A stretch of DNA of 39,714 bases, from positions 1 to 39,714 of the forward strand of contig NKIQ01000025.1 of assembly GCA_002256005.1 (NCBI GenBank), read 5' to 3'. Both the position numbers and the translations under genes were made by a program. Below are positions 16,668-25,494 of this stretch, piece by piece (position 1 is the stretch's first letter; each line of letters starts with the position of its first letter). The DNA is from Alphaproteobacteria bacterium PA4. GTDB taxonomy: Bacteria; Pseudomonadota; Alphaproteobacteria; Sphingomonadales; Sphingomonadaceae. The notes under the pieces were generated by a model. The model did not search any database, was not told where the DNA came from, and saw nothing but the letters and a program-made list of their open reading frames with translations.

Positions 16668-17360
16668 ATGGCCGCTCCCACCCATCCGCTGATGCAGCAC
16701 GCCACCGCCGCCTGGCTGGTCGACAATTCGGCGCTGACCTTCGAACAGATCGCCACCTTCTGCGGCCTGCACATTCTGGAAGTGCAGGCGATCGCCGATG
16801 ATACCGCCGCCACCAAGCTGGCTGGCCGCGATCCGATCCGCAACGGCGAACTGACCCAGGACGAGCTCGACCGCGGCCAGGCCGACCCCGATTACCAGCT
16901 GAAGCTGTCGCGCCAGCCCGAACAGTCGCGCCGCACCACCGGCCCGCGCTACACCCCGGTGTCGAAGCGGCAGGACAAGCCGGACGGCATTCTGTGGATC
17001 ATCAAGAACCATCCGGAAATCAGCGACAACCAGATTTCGAAGCTGATCGGCACGACAAAGACCACCATCGCCGCCATCCGCGACAAGAGCCATTGGAACT
17101 ATGCCAATCTCCAGCCGCGCGATCCGGTGACCCTGGGTCTGACCAGCCAGCGCGAAATGGATGCGCTGGTCGCTGCCGCCGCCAAGAAGGCCGGCATCGA
17201 TACCAGCGTCGACATGGAAAAGCTGGGCGAGGAACGTGCCGCGCTGATCGAGCAGCTGCAGGCCGAGCGTACCGCCGCCGCCTATGTGGCCGAACATGGC
17301 GAGCCGGTCGCGCATGGCGGCACCGCGCTGGAGCAGGGCGAGGCGCTGTTCCGGCGTTGA
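16668..17360 (+). CDS. trcR: cell cycle transcriptional regulator TrcR (DUF1013)
   Basis: Alphaproteobacterial DNA-binding regulator of 230 aa. The N-terminal part ([31 protein letters not shown], about 14-44) and the central helix-turn-helix ([24 protein letters not shown], about 117-140) match the DUF1013 family along the whole length. The C-terminus is rich in charged, coiled-coil-like helix (about 190-215). TrcR has been described as a co-regulator of cell-cycle genes in alphaproteobacteria. A good promoter and a strong leader hairpin lie upstream. trhO follows 7 bases downstream and may be cotranscribed. Confidence 0.9.
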   Translation: MAAPTHPLMQHATAAWLVDNSALTFEQIATFCGLHILEVQAIADDTAATKLAGRDPIRNGELTQDELDRGQADPDYQLKLSRQPEQSRRTTGPRYTPVSKRQDKPDGILWIIKNHPEISDNQISKLIGTTKTTIAAIRDKSHWNYANLQPRDPVTLGLTSQREMDALVAAAAKKAGIDTSVDMEKLGEERAALIEQLQAERTAAAYVAEHGEPVAHGGTALEQGEALFRR

Positions 17361-17367
17361 GTTGCTG

Positions 17368-18300
17368 ATGCCGCCGGTCCGCATCGCCGCGCTGTATCGC
17401 TTTGCCCGTTTCGATGATTGCGCCGGGATTCGCGCGCGGCTGCACGCCGCCTGCGTTGCGGCGGGCGTACGCGGCACGTTGCTGATCGCCCGCGAAGGGA
17501 TCAACGGCACCATCGCCGGGCCGGACGCCGGCATCGCGGATGTACTTGCCACCATCCGCACGTTGTCCGGCTGCGAAACGCTGGCGGTGAAGGACAGCTG
17601 GACGGAGACGATGCCCTTCCACCGCCTCAAGGTGCGGGTCAAGCGCGAGATCGTCACCATGGGCGAGCCGGCGATCGATCCGCTCGCCGGCACCGGCCAT
17701 TATGTGGCGCCGGCTGACTGGAACGCGCTGATCAGCGCGCCGGGCACCATCACCATCGACACCCGCAACGCCTATGAAGTGCGCGTCGGCAGCTTTGCCG
17801 GGGCCATCGATCCGGGCACGACCAGCTTCAGCGAATTTCCGGCCTGGTTCCGGGCGCAGCGCGATGCGCTGTTGCCGGGCGATGCGCCGCCGAAGGTCGC
17901 GATGTTCTGCACCGGTGGCATCCGCTGCGAAAAGGCCACCGCCTTTCTGAAGGCGGAAGGCGTGGACGAGGTCTATCACCTCGACGGCGGCATCCTCAAA
18001 TATCTCGAAACCGTGCCGCCGGAAGACAGCCTGTGGCAGGGCGAATGCTTCGTCTTCGATCAGCGCGTCGCCGTCGGCCATGGCCTCGCCCCCGGCAGCC
18101 ACAGTCTGTGCCACGCCTGCCGCATGCCGGTCAGCCCTGCCGACCGCGCCTCACCGCTCTATGTCGAAGGCGTCAGCTGCCCGGCCTGCCATGCGACCCG
18201 CGATGACACGCAGCGCGCCGGCTATGCCGAACGCCAGCGGCAACAGACGCTGGCCGACGCTCGCGGGGTCGCGCATGTCGGTGCGCGGCATGGGCCGTAG
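17368..18300 (+). CDS. trhO: tRNA uridine-34 hydroxylase TrhO (rhodanese-like)
   Basis: Cytosolic enzyme of 310 aa that forms 5-hydroxyuridine at tRNA wobble position 34 (YceA/TrhO family). The N-terminal acylphosphatase-like domain contains [16 protein letters not shown] (about 36-51). The rhodanese domain covers about 115-215, with the active-site loop [10 protein letters not shown] and C181 as catalytic cysteine. A C-terminal zinc-ribbon-like segment has paired cysteines (CHACRMP and CPACH). ATG 17368 was chosen because the family begins here; no strong ribosome-binding site is seen, and reading through from trcR is likely. The last bases overlap the following GST gene. Confidence 0.92.
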   Translation: MPPVRIAALYRFARFDDCAGIRARLHAACVAAGVRGTLLIAREGINGTIAGPDAGIADVLATIRTLSGCETLAVKDSWTETMPFHRLKVRVKREIVTMGEPAIDPLAGTGHYVAPADWNALISAPGTITIDTRNAYEVRVGSFAGAIDPGTTSFSEFPAWFRAQRDALLPGDAPPKVAMFCTGGIRCEKATAFLKAEGVDEVYHLDGGILKYLETVPPEDSLWQGECFVFDQRVAVGHGLAPGSHSLCHACRMPVSPADRASPLYVEGVSCPACHATRDDTQRAGYAERQRQQTLADARGVAHVGARHGP

Positions 18301-18919
18301 CGCCAGCCCCCTGCTCTTCAGCTTCCGCCGCTGCCCTTACGCCATTCGCGCCCGGCTGGCGCTCGCCGTCAGCGGCATCGATGTGGCGGTGCACGAGGTC
18401 AGGCTGTCGGCCAAGCCGGCGGCGCTGCTGGCGGCCAGCCCCAAGGCGACGGTGCCGGTGCTGGTGCTGGCCGACGGCCGGGTCATCGACGAAAGCCTCG
18501 ACATCATGCGCTGGGCGCTGGCGCTGCATGATCCCGAGCACTGGCTGGCGCATGCCGACGCTGCAGTGATCGCCACCAATGATACAGCCTTCAAACAGCA
18601 TCTCGACGCCTGGAAATATCGCGGCAGCGGGGAAGACCGGGACGCGGGGCTGGCGATCCTCGCGGCGCTCGATGTCCGGCTCGCCGCCCAGCCACAACTC
18701 GGCGGCGCGCGGCCCGGCCTCACCGATATGGCGATTCTGCCGTTCGTCCGCCAGTTCGCCGCCGTCGATTCCGCCTGGTTCGCCGGTCAGCCGTTGCCGC
18801 GTCTGCAACACTGGCTGGCGGCGCATCTGGCCACGCCGTTGTTTCAGCGCGTGATGGCCAAATCTCAAGCTGGCGGCGACACTTCCACCAGCAGCTTGCC
18901 GAAATTGCCGCCGCTGTAG
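18275..18919 (+). CDS. glutathione S-transferase-like protein
   Basis: GST-fold protein of about 214 aa. The N-terminal thioredoxin fold has [16 protein letters not shown], with a single CPYA cysteine motif as in omega/Grx-like GSTs, then [11 protein letters not shown] with the cis-proline, and [11 protein letters not shown]. The helical domain has [17 protein letters not shown]. Two ATG candidates (18275 and 18290) lie inside the end of trhO; the first is given. The last 55 bases overlap the convergent reductase gene, so the final 15 or so residues (rich in Ser and Pro) are probably an unselected extension. Confidence 0.82.
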   Translation: MSVRGMGRSASPLLFSFRRCPYAIRARLALAVSGIDVAVHEVRLSAKPAALLAASPKATVPVLVLADGRVIDESLDIMRWALALHDPEHWLAHADAAVIATNDTAFKQHLDAWKYRGSGEDRDAGLAILAALDVRLAAQPQLGGARPGLTDMAILPFVRQFAAVDSAWFAGQPLPRLQHWLAAHLATPLFQRVMAKSQAGGDTSTSSLPKLPPL

Positions 18920-19878
18920 AGGTCCTTGACCACTGTGGCGGCGTGTTCGAGGCCGGGGCGGATATCCTGCCGCGTCTTCAGCTGGCCGGCCATGATCCAG
19001 CCGAGCATCGCCTGTGCGGCTTCCGGGAAGCGCGGCAGGAAATCAGTGACGATGAAGCCGCGCACGGTCAGCCGGCGCATCAGCATCATCGTCCAGAACC
19101 CCGGCGGCTCGCTGCCGTCGACATCATTGTATTGCGAGATCATCCCGCACAGCGGCACCCGGCCGAACAGCTTCATGCGTTCCAGCACGGCGACCATGAT
19201 CGGGCCGCCGACCTGTTCGAAATTGATATCGACACCGTCGGGCGCCAGCCGGTCGAGTTCGGCGCCGACGTCCTGGGATTTGTAGTCGATGCAGGCATCG
19301 AACCCCAGTTCGTTGACGACATAATCGCATTTGGCCTGGCCGCCGGCGATGCCGATGACGCGGCAGCCCTTGATCTTGCCGATCTGGCCGACGACCTGGC
19401 CGACCCCGCCGGCAGCGGCCGACACCACCAATGTTTCGCCGGGCTTGGGCTGGCCGATGTCGAGCAGGCCGAAATAGGCGGTGGGACCGACAAGGCCCAA
19501 TGTGCCGAACAGCGTCGCCAGCGGGATGCCGGGGATGCTGGGCAGCGACGACAGGCCCAGCCCGGTGGTGACGATATGATCAGCCCATTCGCCCAGCCCG
19601 GCATAGAGATCGCCGACCGCGACCCCGGCCTTGCGGCTTTCGATCACCCGGCCGCAGACGCCGCCGCGCATCGGGGCGCCGACCTCGACCGGCGGCATAT
19701 ACTGCTCCTGATCGCTCATCCAGATGCGGTTGGTGGGGTCGAGCGACAGATAGATCACCTGCAGCAGAAACTGGCCATCGGCCAGCGGCGGCAGCGCCTC
19801 GGCGCCATAGACCAGATCACCATCGGCGATATCGCCCACCGGGCGCTGTGCCAGCCGCCAGACATGCCGTGTCGTCAT
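18865..19878 (-). CDS. NADP-dependent medium-chain reductase (prostaglandin reductase / CurA type)
   Basis: Zinc-free MDR of 337 aa in the leukotriene B4 dehydrogenase/CurA group. Distinctive motifs are YLSLDPTNRIWMSD (about 44-57), the PTAYFGLLDIGQPKPGETLVVS block and the AAAGGVGQVVGQIGKIKG nucleotide site. FEQVGGPIMVAVLE and GMISQYN are typical. It is expected to reduce an alpha,beta-unsaturated ketone or aldehyde with NADPH. The start is ATG 19878 with AGGAG upstream. It lies 11 bases after the alpha/beta hydrolase stop, so the two form a small operon. The 3' end overlaps the GST gene head-on. Confidence 0.9.
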   Translation of the reverse strand: MTTRHVWRLAQRPVGDIADGDLVYGAEALPPLADGQFLLQVIYLSLDPTNRIWMSDQEQYMPPVEVGAPMRGGVCGRVIESRKAGVAVGDLYAGLGEWADHIVTTGLGLSSLPSIPGIPLATLFGTLGLVGPTAYFGLLDIGQPKPGETLVVSAAAGGVGQVVGQIGKIKGCRVIGIAGGQAKCDYVVNELGFDACIDYKSQDVGAELDRLAPDGVDINFEQVGGPIMVAVLERMKLFGRVPLCGMISQYNDVDGSEPPGFWTMMLMRRLTVRGFIVTDFLPRFPEAAQAMLGWIMAGQLKTRQDIRPGLEHAATVVKDLYSGGNFGKLLVEVSPPA

Positions 19879-19889
19879 TCGCTTGCTCC

Positions 19890-20762
19890 TCAGTCTATCC
19901 GGTCCAGAAAGGTCGTGATGGCGGTGAGCGCCACCGGTTCGTCGAGCGTCGGAGCATGGCCGACGCCGGGCACCGCCACCATCGTCAGATGTGGCAGGCG
20001 CGCCGCCATCCGCGCCTGGCCTTCGGCGCCCAGCACGTCCGACAGGGCGCCGCGCAGCGACAGCACCGGTGTTTCGGCCAGCATCGCCAGCGCCGCCCAC
20101 AAATCGCTGCCGGCATCGTCATTGGGCAGGCGGAACGGCTCGGCGATGCGCGGATCATAGTCGAAGATGATGCGCCCGGCCGCGGTCAGCCGGCACAGTC
20201 GCTTGGCAAAGGCCAGCCATTCGACCAGCGTCCAATCCGGGTGGATAGCGGCGTTGCGGCTGGCCAGGTCGCGCGCGGCATGGATCCAGGTCGGCCAATT
20301 GCCGCTGCGCCCGACATTGGCGCGCAATCGGGCCAGCCCCGCCGGCTCGATATCCGGACCGAAGTCGTTGAGGATGACACCGGCCATCTGGGCGCGGTGC
20401 GCCACCGTCAGTCGCAGCGCCAGCGCACCGCCCAGCGACGAGCCGAGCGCCACGAAGCGGCCGATGGTTGCCGATTCGATCAGCAGCCTCAGGTCGGCAA
20501 GATAGGTCAGCGGCACATAGGACAGCGAATCGCGCGGCCAGGCCGATTCGCCGCGGCCGCGCAGATCGACGGCCACGACGCGGCAACGGCCAGCGAGTCG
20601 CGCCGCCAGATCGACGAAATCGGCGCTGTTGCGGGTCAGGCCGGGCAGGCAGAGCAGGGTGGGGCGGTCGGCAGGGCCATCCCAGTGCCGATAGTGCAGG
20701 CGCAGGCCGTCGCTCGACCAGTACCAGCCATCCTGGCCTTGCCGATCCGGCGTCGATGTCAC
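19890..20762 (-). CDS. alpha/beta hydrolase
   Basis: Cytosolic hydrolase of 290 aa. The oxyanion region is LCLPGLTRNSADF (about 38-50), the nucleophile elbow is GSSLGG (near residue 107), an acid is likely in the DVLGAEGQ region and the histidine is in PGVGHAPTLDEP. VVAVDLRGRGESAW is the usual beta-4/alpha-B signature. The reaction cannot be specified beyond ester, lactone or C-C hydrolysis. The start is GTG 20762; no in-frame ATG exists nearby. It is divergent from the TetR gene and upstream of the reductase, which suggests a TetR-controlled small catabolic or detoxification unit. Confidence 0.87.
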   Translation of the reverse strand: MTSTPDRQGQDGWYWSSDGLRLHYRHWDGPADRPTLLCLPGLTRNSADFVDLAARLAGRCRVVAVDLRGRGESAWPRDSLSYVPLTYLADLRLLIESATIGRFVALGSSLGGALALRLTVAHRAQMAGVILNDFGPDIEPAGLARLRANVGRSGNWPTWIHAARDLASRNAAIHPDWTLVEWLAFAKRLCRLTAAGRIIFDYDPRIAEPFRLPNDDAGSDLWAALAMLAETPVLSLRGALSDVLGAEGQARMAARLPHLTMVAVPGVGHAPTLDEPVALTAITTFLDRID

Positions 20763-20826
20763 TGCGCTGGACCTGCCATTCGCCTGTTCCCTGCTGCCCC
20801 GTTCACGGGCAAATACCGGATTATTT

Positions 20827-20850
20827 TGACTCAGACTCAGTTGTCAGTTA
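20827..20850. promoter_or_regulatory. direct-repeat element in the hydrolase/TetR intergenic region
   Basis: TGACTCAGACTCAG carries a tandem ACTCAG, followed by TTGTCAGTTA. A TTGACT -35-like box (20826-20831) overlaps it. The AT-rich patch stands out in a GC-rich region between divergent genes and could hold the TetR operator and promoter, but no clean palindrome is visible. Confidence 0.35.
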
Positions 20851-20890
20851 ATGCAATCGCTCCCGGGGGGGATAAGGAAGAAACAGGCCA

Positions 20891-21589
20891 GTGGCAACGC
20901 GCGCAATCGATTCCCGTACCGTTGAGACCAAGGGCTTCAAGCCTGATCCGCGCCATGAACCGCGCACCGACACCCGCGCGCGCCGCTATGACCCGGCCGA
21001 AACCAAGCAGCGCGTGCTCGCTGCCGCCCATATGCTGTTTTCGACCAAGGGCTTCGCCGGCACCGGCACCGCCGACATCGCGCGCGAGGCCGATGTTTCG
21101 GAAGGTTCGATCTTCTATCATTTCGGATCGAAAAAGGCCCTGCTCGCTGAACTCGGCAAGCGCCATGGCCAGATGATGATCGAGGCGATGGAAGGCAATG
21201 ACAGACTGGAAGACCTCGAGCCCGGCATCATCATCCCGCGTGTCTTCCAGTTCTGCCGCGACAACATGATGTGGGAAGGCATGACCGGCCAGCCCTGCAG
21301 CGATGGTCCCGGCCCCAAGGCAGCGATGGCACAGAACCCCGACGCCGAACCCTTTTATCACGCCGCCAAGGCGACGACGACCGAGTGGATCCATCGCCAG
21401 ATGACCATCGCCATGGCCAAGCGCGGCATCACCGATGTCGATATCGAAATCGCCGCCTCCTTCACCCATCATGTCGTCGGCGATGCCATCGACCGGGTGA
21501 TGCTCGCCGTCACACCTGCCGAGGCCGAACGGGTGGAACGCGAGACCGTGCGCTTCGTCCGCGCCGCCTGCGGTTATCCGACGCACTGA
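20891..21589 (+). CDS. TetR family transcriptional regulator
   Basis: DNA-binding repressor-type protein of 232 aa. A 32-residue polar, basic N-terminal tail precedes the helix-turn-helix: RVLAAAHMLFSTKGFAGTGTADIAREADVSEGSIFYHFGSKKALL at about residues 41-85. The ligand-binding domain is all-helical and not assignable. GTG 20891 has GGAAG upstream. The divergent hydrolase-reductase pair is the likely target, and selO starts 19 bases downstream and may be cotranscribed. Both are inferences from arrangement. Confidence 0.9.
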   Translation: MATRAIDSRTVETKGFKPDPRHEPRTDTRARRYDPAETKQRVLAAAHMLFSTKGFAGTGTADIAREADVSEGSIFYHFGSKKALLAELGKRHGQMMIEAMEGNDRLEDLEPGIIIPRVFQFCRDNMMWEGMTGQPCSDGPGPKAAMAQNPDAEPFYHAAKATTTEWIHRQMTIAMAKRGITDVDIEIAASFTHHVVGDAIDRVMLAVTPAEAERVERETVRFVRAACGYPTH

Positions 21590-21608
21590 GCTGACACTGC
21601 ACGATTTT

Positions 21609-22991
21609 GTGCCCGTATTTACGCCGGAACGGGCGATCCTTGCCCTCGGCGACGGCTTTTTCGATCCCGTCACCCCGGCGCACTTCCCGCAGCTCATCCT
21701 GCGTTTCCGCAACGACCGCGCCGCTGCCGAAATCGGCCTTGCCGGGCTGAGTGACGCCGATTGGGTCACGCATTTCGGCCGGTTCCGAGCCTTGCCGGGC
21801 AGCCTCGATCAGCCGTTGGCGCTGCGCTACCACGGCCATCAGTTCCGCACCTACAATCCCGATATCGGCGATGGCCGCGGCTTCCTGTTCGCCCAGTGCC
21901 GGGATGCGTCCGGCCGGCTGATGGACCTTGGCACCAAGGGCTCGGGCCAGACGCCGTACAGCCGCTTCGGCGATGGCCGGCTGACGCTGAAGGGCGCGGT
22001 GCGCGAAATCCTCGCCACAGAAATGCTGCAAGCGCTCGGCCTTGACACGTCGCGGACCTTTTCGGTGATCGAGACCGGCGAGGCATTGCAGCGCAGCGAC
22101 GAACCCTCGCCAACCCGCGGCGCGGTGCTGGTACGCCTCAACCACAGCCATGTCCGCTACGGCAGTTTCCAGCGCCAGGCCTATCTGCAGGATGCCGATG
22201 CCATGCAGCGGCTGGTCGATTACGCGCTGCGCCATTTCGCGCCCCATGCCGACGCTGCCGATCCGGCGGCGGCGCTGCTCGATCACGCCGTCAGCACGGG
22301 CGCGCGGCTGGCGGCGCAGTTCATGGCCGCGGGCTTCGTCCATGGCGTGCTCAACACCGACAATATCAATATCACCGGCGAATCGTTCGATTATGGCCCC
22401 TGGCGCTTCACCCCGGCCTGGGACCCGGATTTCACCGCGGCCTATTTCGACCATCACGGCCTCTACAGCTTCGGGCGCCAGGCGGAAGCGCTGCAATGGA
22501 ACGCCTATCAGTTGGCGGGGGCGCTGCGCCTGCTCGCACCTGTCGAGGCGCTGAAGCCGGCGCTGGAGGCCTTTCCAGCGCGCTATCGCGCCGCGCTGAC
22601 AACGGCGCTGCTCGCCCGGCTCGGCGTTGCGCCACTGGGCGATGATCGCGACACGGCGCTGGTCAAGGCCATCGAGACCGCGCTGACCCAGAGCCGCATC
22701 AACCCCGACCGCTTCTGGTTCGATTGGCGCGGCGGCCGCCGCCGTGCCGCCAGCCCGGCCGATGCGACCTATGACAGCGAGGCCTTTGCCGCCTTCCACG
22801 CCGCCGTTGCTCCCTATGCCGGCCCGGCGCCGTCGCACCCCTATTGGGCCGACGCCGCACCCTGCACCATGCTGATCGACGAGGTCGAAGCCATCTGGGC
22901 GCCCATCGCCGCCGCTGACGACTGGTCGGCATTGACCGCGAAGATCGCAGCGATCCGCCGGATGGGCGAAGCGATGGCGGGGCGTCCGTAA
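21609..22991 (+). CDS. selO: protein adenylyltransferase SelO (YdiU family)
   Basis: Pseudokinase-fold enzyme of 460 aa that transfers AMP from ATP to Ser/Thr/Tyr of proteins. Conserved blocks are LALRYHGHQFRTYNPDIGDGRG (about 75-96), the nucleotide lysine region in DLGTKGSGQTPYSRFGDGRL and the catalytic loop HGVLNTDNINITGESFDYGP (about 250-269). It is slightly shorter than the E. coli protein, and the C-terminus lacks a Cys/Sec end, as is common in bacteria. GTG 21609 fits the family start. SelO is linked to oxidative-stress responses. A strong terminator follows the stop codon. Confidence 0.92.
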   Translation: MPVFTPERAILALGDGFFDPVTPAHFPQLILRFRNDRAAAEIGLAGLSDADWVTHFGRFRALPGSLDQPLALRYHGHQFRTYNPDIGDGRGFLFAQCRDASGRLMDLGTKGSGQTPYSRFGDGRLTLKGAVREILATEMLQALGLDTSRTFSVIETGEALQRSDEPSPTRGAVLVRLNHSHVRYGSFQRQAYLQDADAMQRLVDYALRHFAPHADAADPAAALLDHAVSTGARLAAQFMAAGFVHGVLNTDNINITGESFDYGPWRFTPAWDPDFTAAYFDHHGLYSFGRQAEALQWNAYQLAGALRLLAPVEALKPALEAFPARYRAALTTALLARLGVAPLGDDRDTALVKAIETALTQSRINPDRFWFDWRGGRRRAASPADATYDSEAFAAFHAAVAPYAGPAPSHPYWADAAPCTMLIDEVEAIWAPIAAADDWSALTAKIAAIRRMGEAMAGRP

Positions 22992-22998
22992 GACGGCG

Positions 22999-23023
22999 GG
23001 CCTCCGCCGCCGGAGGCCTTTTT
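22999..23023 (+). terminator. intrinsic terminator of selO
   Basis: GGCCTCCG pairs with CGGAGGCC across a 4-base loop (22999-23018), followed by TTTTT at 23019-23023. It begins 8 bases after the selO stop and ends at the modC stop codon. The stem shares CCGCCGGAGGCC with family-B repeats. Confidence 0.85.
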
Positions 23024-23626
23024 CTAACCCGCCAGCGACACCACGGTCGCCCCCAGCCGCTCCGCCTCCGCCAGTTCATGGGTGACATAGACGATCGGCA
23101 CCTCCGCGATATCGGCAATCAGATCGAGCAGATCGGCAGCGCGCGGCGGGTCGAGATGGGCGAGCGGTTCGTCGAGCAGCAGCGCGGCGGGACGGGCGAG
23201 CAGGGCGCGGCCGAGCGCGACGCGGCGGGCTTCGCCGCCCGACAGATGGCGGGGCCAACGATCGAGCAGGGCGGCGATGCCGAGGCGGCCGGCCATGGCG
23301 ATGACGGCATCGTGGTCGCCGGGCCGGGCATAGCCGAGGTTGGCGGCGACATTGAGGTGCGGGAACAGCCGCGTGTCCTGGAACAGGATGCCGAGGCGGC
23401 GGCGTGCCGGCGGCACGGTGATGCCGGCGGCGCTGTCGAACAGGGTGGCATTGCCGATGCGGATATGGCCGCGCTCCGGCTGGGCGAGGCCGGCGATGGC
23501 GAGCAGCAGGCTGGTCTTGCCGCAGCCGGAGGGGCCGACCAGCGCCGTCACCCGCGCGTCGGACTCCACGTGGAAATCACGGTGGAAGTCGCCGCGCGTC
23601 AGCGTGATGGCAACGTTGACGCTCAT
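23024..23626 (-). CDS. modC: molybdate ABC transporter ATP-binding protein ModC (short form)
   Basis: ABC ATPase that powers molybdate import. Walker A is GPSGCGKTS (about 31-39), the Q-loop is LFQDTRLFPH, the signature is LSGGEARRVALGRALL (about 128-143), Walker B is LLLDEPLAHLD and the switch His is in VTHE. At 200 aa it stops directly after the nucleotide-binding domain, whereas E. coli-type ModC proteins are about 350 aa and carry a C-terminal TOBE/Mop molybdate-binding domain. The start overlaps the modB stop (ATGA). Last gene of the mod operon. Confidence 0.9.
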   Translation of the reverse strand: MSVNVAITLTRGDFHRDFHVESDARVTALVGPSGCGKTSLLLAIAGLAQPERGHIRIGNATLFDSAAGITVPPARRRLGILFQDTRLFPHLNVAANLGYARPGDHDAVIAMAGRLGIAALLDRWPRHLSGGEARRVALGRALLARPAALLLDEPLAHLDPPRAADLLDLIADIAEVPIVYVTHELAEAERLGATVVSLAG

Positions 23627-24309
23627 CGGCGGTGCGCCGTGGCGCGGCGCTGCCAGGCCTGAGCCGCGATGAGCGCCGCAAAGGCGATGGCGATGCTGAG
23701 CAGGGCAAGCCGCAGCGCCGAGTCCTCGCGGCCCGGCACCTGCAAAAAGGCGTTGATGGCGAGCGGCAGGGTTTCGGTTTCGCCGGGGATGCTGGAAACG
23801 AAGATGGCGGTGGCGCCAAACTCGCCAAGCGCCTTGGCAAAGCCGAGCACCAGCCCGGCGATGATGCCGGGCCGCGCCAGCGGCAGGGTGACGGTGCGGA
23901 ACACCCGCGCCGGGCTGGCGCCCAATGTCGCGGCGGCGGCCTCCAGCCGGTCATCGACACCGTCGAGCGCCAGCCGCATCGGGCCGATCATCAGCGGCAG
24001 TGCCATCACGCCGGCGGCAATGGCGGCGCCGGTCCAGCGGAACAGCACCGAGATGCCGAGCGCACCGAGCGCCTGGCCGAACGGGCCATCGCGGCCAAAG
24101 GCGAGCAGCAGCAGATAGCCGGTGACGACCGGCGGCATGACCAGCGGCAGATTGACCAGCGCCTCGACGACCGGCTTGCCGGGGAAGGCGCGCCGCGTCA
24201 GCAGCCAGGCCAGCGCAAAGGCGATCGGCAGCGCGCAAAGCGTCGCGACACCGGCGACCCTCAGGCTGACAGCGATGGCGGAGAGTTCGGCCGGGGTGAG
24301 GGGCGGCAT
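23623..24309 (-). CDS. modB: molybdate ABC transporter permease ModB
   Basis: Inner-membrane permease of 228 aa with about five to six helices. The PLVMPPVVTGYLLLLAFGRDGPFG block and the EAA-type loop AAATLGASPARVFRTVTLPLARPG (about 140-163), which docks on ModC, are typical of ModB. GEFGATAIFVSSIPGETETLPLAIN is a strong family marker. The start is ATG 24309, four bases after the preceding stop; a longer in-frame reading would run back through the upstream gene and is rejected. Confidence 0.93.
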   Translation of the reverse strand: MPPLTPAELSAIAVSLRVAGVATLCALPIAFALAWLLTRRAFPGKPVVEALVNLPLVMPPVVTGYLLLLAFGRDGPFGQALGALGISVLFRWTGAAIAAGVMALPLMIGPMRLALDGVDDRLEAAAATLGASPARVFRTVTLPLARPGIIAGLVLGFAKALGEFGATAIFVSSIPGETETLPLAINAFLQVPGREDSALRLALLSIAIAFAALIAAQAWQRRATAHRR

Positions 24310-24313
24310 CCGC

Positions 24314-24730
24314 TCAGGGTACCGGCGCCAGCCGCAACGCCTGCAATTGCCTGACCGAGCGGGCACCGCGGGCATCGCCGGGCACCACCAGCCGCAGCGG
24401 GCCGTCGGCGTCGCCGATCGGCTGGCCGTTGCAGCGATCGGCGACGAGAATCGGTGCGTTGCCGAGTTTCGCGTCGATCTCGCCGAGGCTGAAGACGACG
24501 CGATAGCCGTCGCGGGCTTCGGCAACAACGACGCTGGCGAGCGCCGGGCCGCGCACCGCCTCCCCCGAAGGCGCGCCGGCGCGGGCGGCTAGATCGCGCA
24601 GCCAGACACCGGTGCAGGTCTGTTTCGTGCCATGCGCGGTCAGCGTCGCACTGGCGGCGGGCAGGCCGGCGCGGGCCGCGGCATCGAGCGGGATCGGCAG
24701 CACCTGCAGGGCGGCGAGAAGCAGCATCAT
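24314..24730 (-). CDS. small periplasmic molybdopterin-oxidoreductase-fold protein in mod operon
   Basis: Protein of 138 aa with a short hydrophobic N-terminus (MMLLLAALQVLP), consistent with export. The rest resembles the C-terminal half of the sulfite-oxidase molybdopterin domain (Pfam Oxidored_molyb): CTGVWLRDLAARAG, then DGYRVVFSLGEID, PILVADRCNGQPI and GPLRLVVPGD followed by VRQL. It is far shorter than true sulfite-oxidase-type enzymes. C39 is a possible metal or cofactor ligand. It overlaps modA by ATGA and sits between modA and modB, so a role in molybdate or cofactor handling is likely from context only. Confidence 0.75.
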   Translation of the reverse strand: MMLLLAALQVLPIPLDAAARAGLPAASATLTAHGTKQTCTGVWLRDLAARAGAPSGEAVRGPALASVVVAEARDGYRVVFSLGEIDAKLGNAPILVADRCNGQPIGDADGPLRLVVPGDARGARSVRQLQALRLAPVP

Positions 24731-25479
24731 GGCGTGGTAAACCCCTGGGCCTGGAGGATGGCGCGGCCTTGGCGGCCGGCGAGAAAGCCGAGAAAGCCGC
24801 GCGCTTCGGCATCGGCCCCGGCCTTCACCAGCGCTGCCGGATAGGTGATGGCGGGATGGCTGTTGGCCGGGAACTGGCCGGCGACAGCGACGCGGGTGGA
24901 GGCGCGGGCGTCGGTCGCATAGACGATCCCCGCCGCCGCATCGCCGCGTTCGACATAGGCCAGCGCGGCGCGGACATTTTCAGCGCGCGCCAGTTTCGGC
25001 AGCGCCGCGCTCCAGGCGCCCAGCGTCATCAGCGCCGCCTGGGCATAGCGGCCGACCGGCACCGAATCGGGGTCGCCGGTCGTCCAGCGCCCGGTGCCGA
25101 CGAAACCGGCGAGATCGAAGCCTTTGGCCAGCCGAACGCGGCGCGTGTCGGCCGCCGGCACCACCAGCACCAGCCGGTTGCCGGCGATAATGCGGCGGCT
25201 GCCCGGCACGATGGCGCCAGCCTGTTCGGCTGTATCCATCCATTCGCCGTCCGCCGAAATGAAGATTCCCGCCGGTGCGCCGGCCAGCACCTGCCGGGCC
25301 AGCGCCGGCGACCCGGCAAAGACCAGCTGCGGGCGCGGATGGCCGCTGGCCGCCCAGGCGTCGGCGGCGGCCGTCACCGCCTCGGTCAGGCTGCTCGCCG
25401 CCAGCACGCGCAACGGCGCCGCCAGCGCCGGCAGCGGCAGCAGGAGAAGGCCGATGATGAGGACAAGGCGCAGGCGCAA
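24727..25479 (-). CDS. modA: periplasmic molybdate-binding protein ModA
   Basis: Substrate-binding protein of 250 aa. The signal peptide ends near LPALAA (residues 1-21). The mature protein starts PLRVLAASSLTEAV, whose serines are the usual oxyanion ligands, and continues with VFAGSPALARQVLAGAPAGIFISAD, the ModA form of the second binding loop. VERGDAAAGIVYATDA and ITYPAALVKAG are also conserved. It starts at ATG 25479, directly downstream of a ModE-type palindrome, and leads the operon modA, Mo-fold protein, modB, modC. Confidence 0.93.
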   Translation of the reverse strand: MRLRLVLIIGLLLLPLPALAAPLRVLAASSLTEAVTAAADAWAASGHPRPQLVFAGSPALARQVLAGAPAGIFISADGEWMDTAEQAGAIVPGSRRIIAGNRLVLVVPAADTRRVRLAKGFDLAGFVGTGRWTTGDPDSVPVGRYAQAALMTLGAWSAALPKLARAENVRAALAYVERGDAAAGIVYATDARASTRVAVAGQFPANSHPAITYPAALVKAGADAEARGFLGFLAGRQGRAILQAQGFTTP

Positions 25480-25494
25480 GCGATGGTCCGATGG

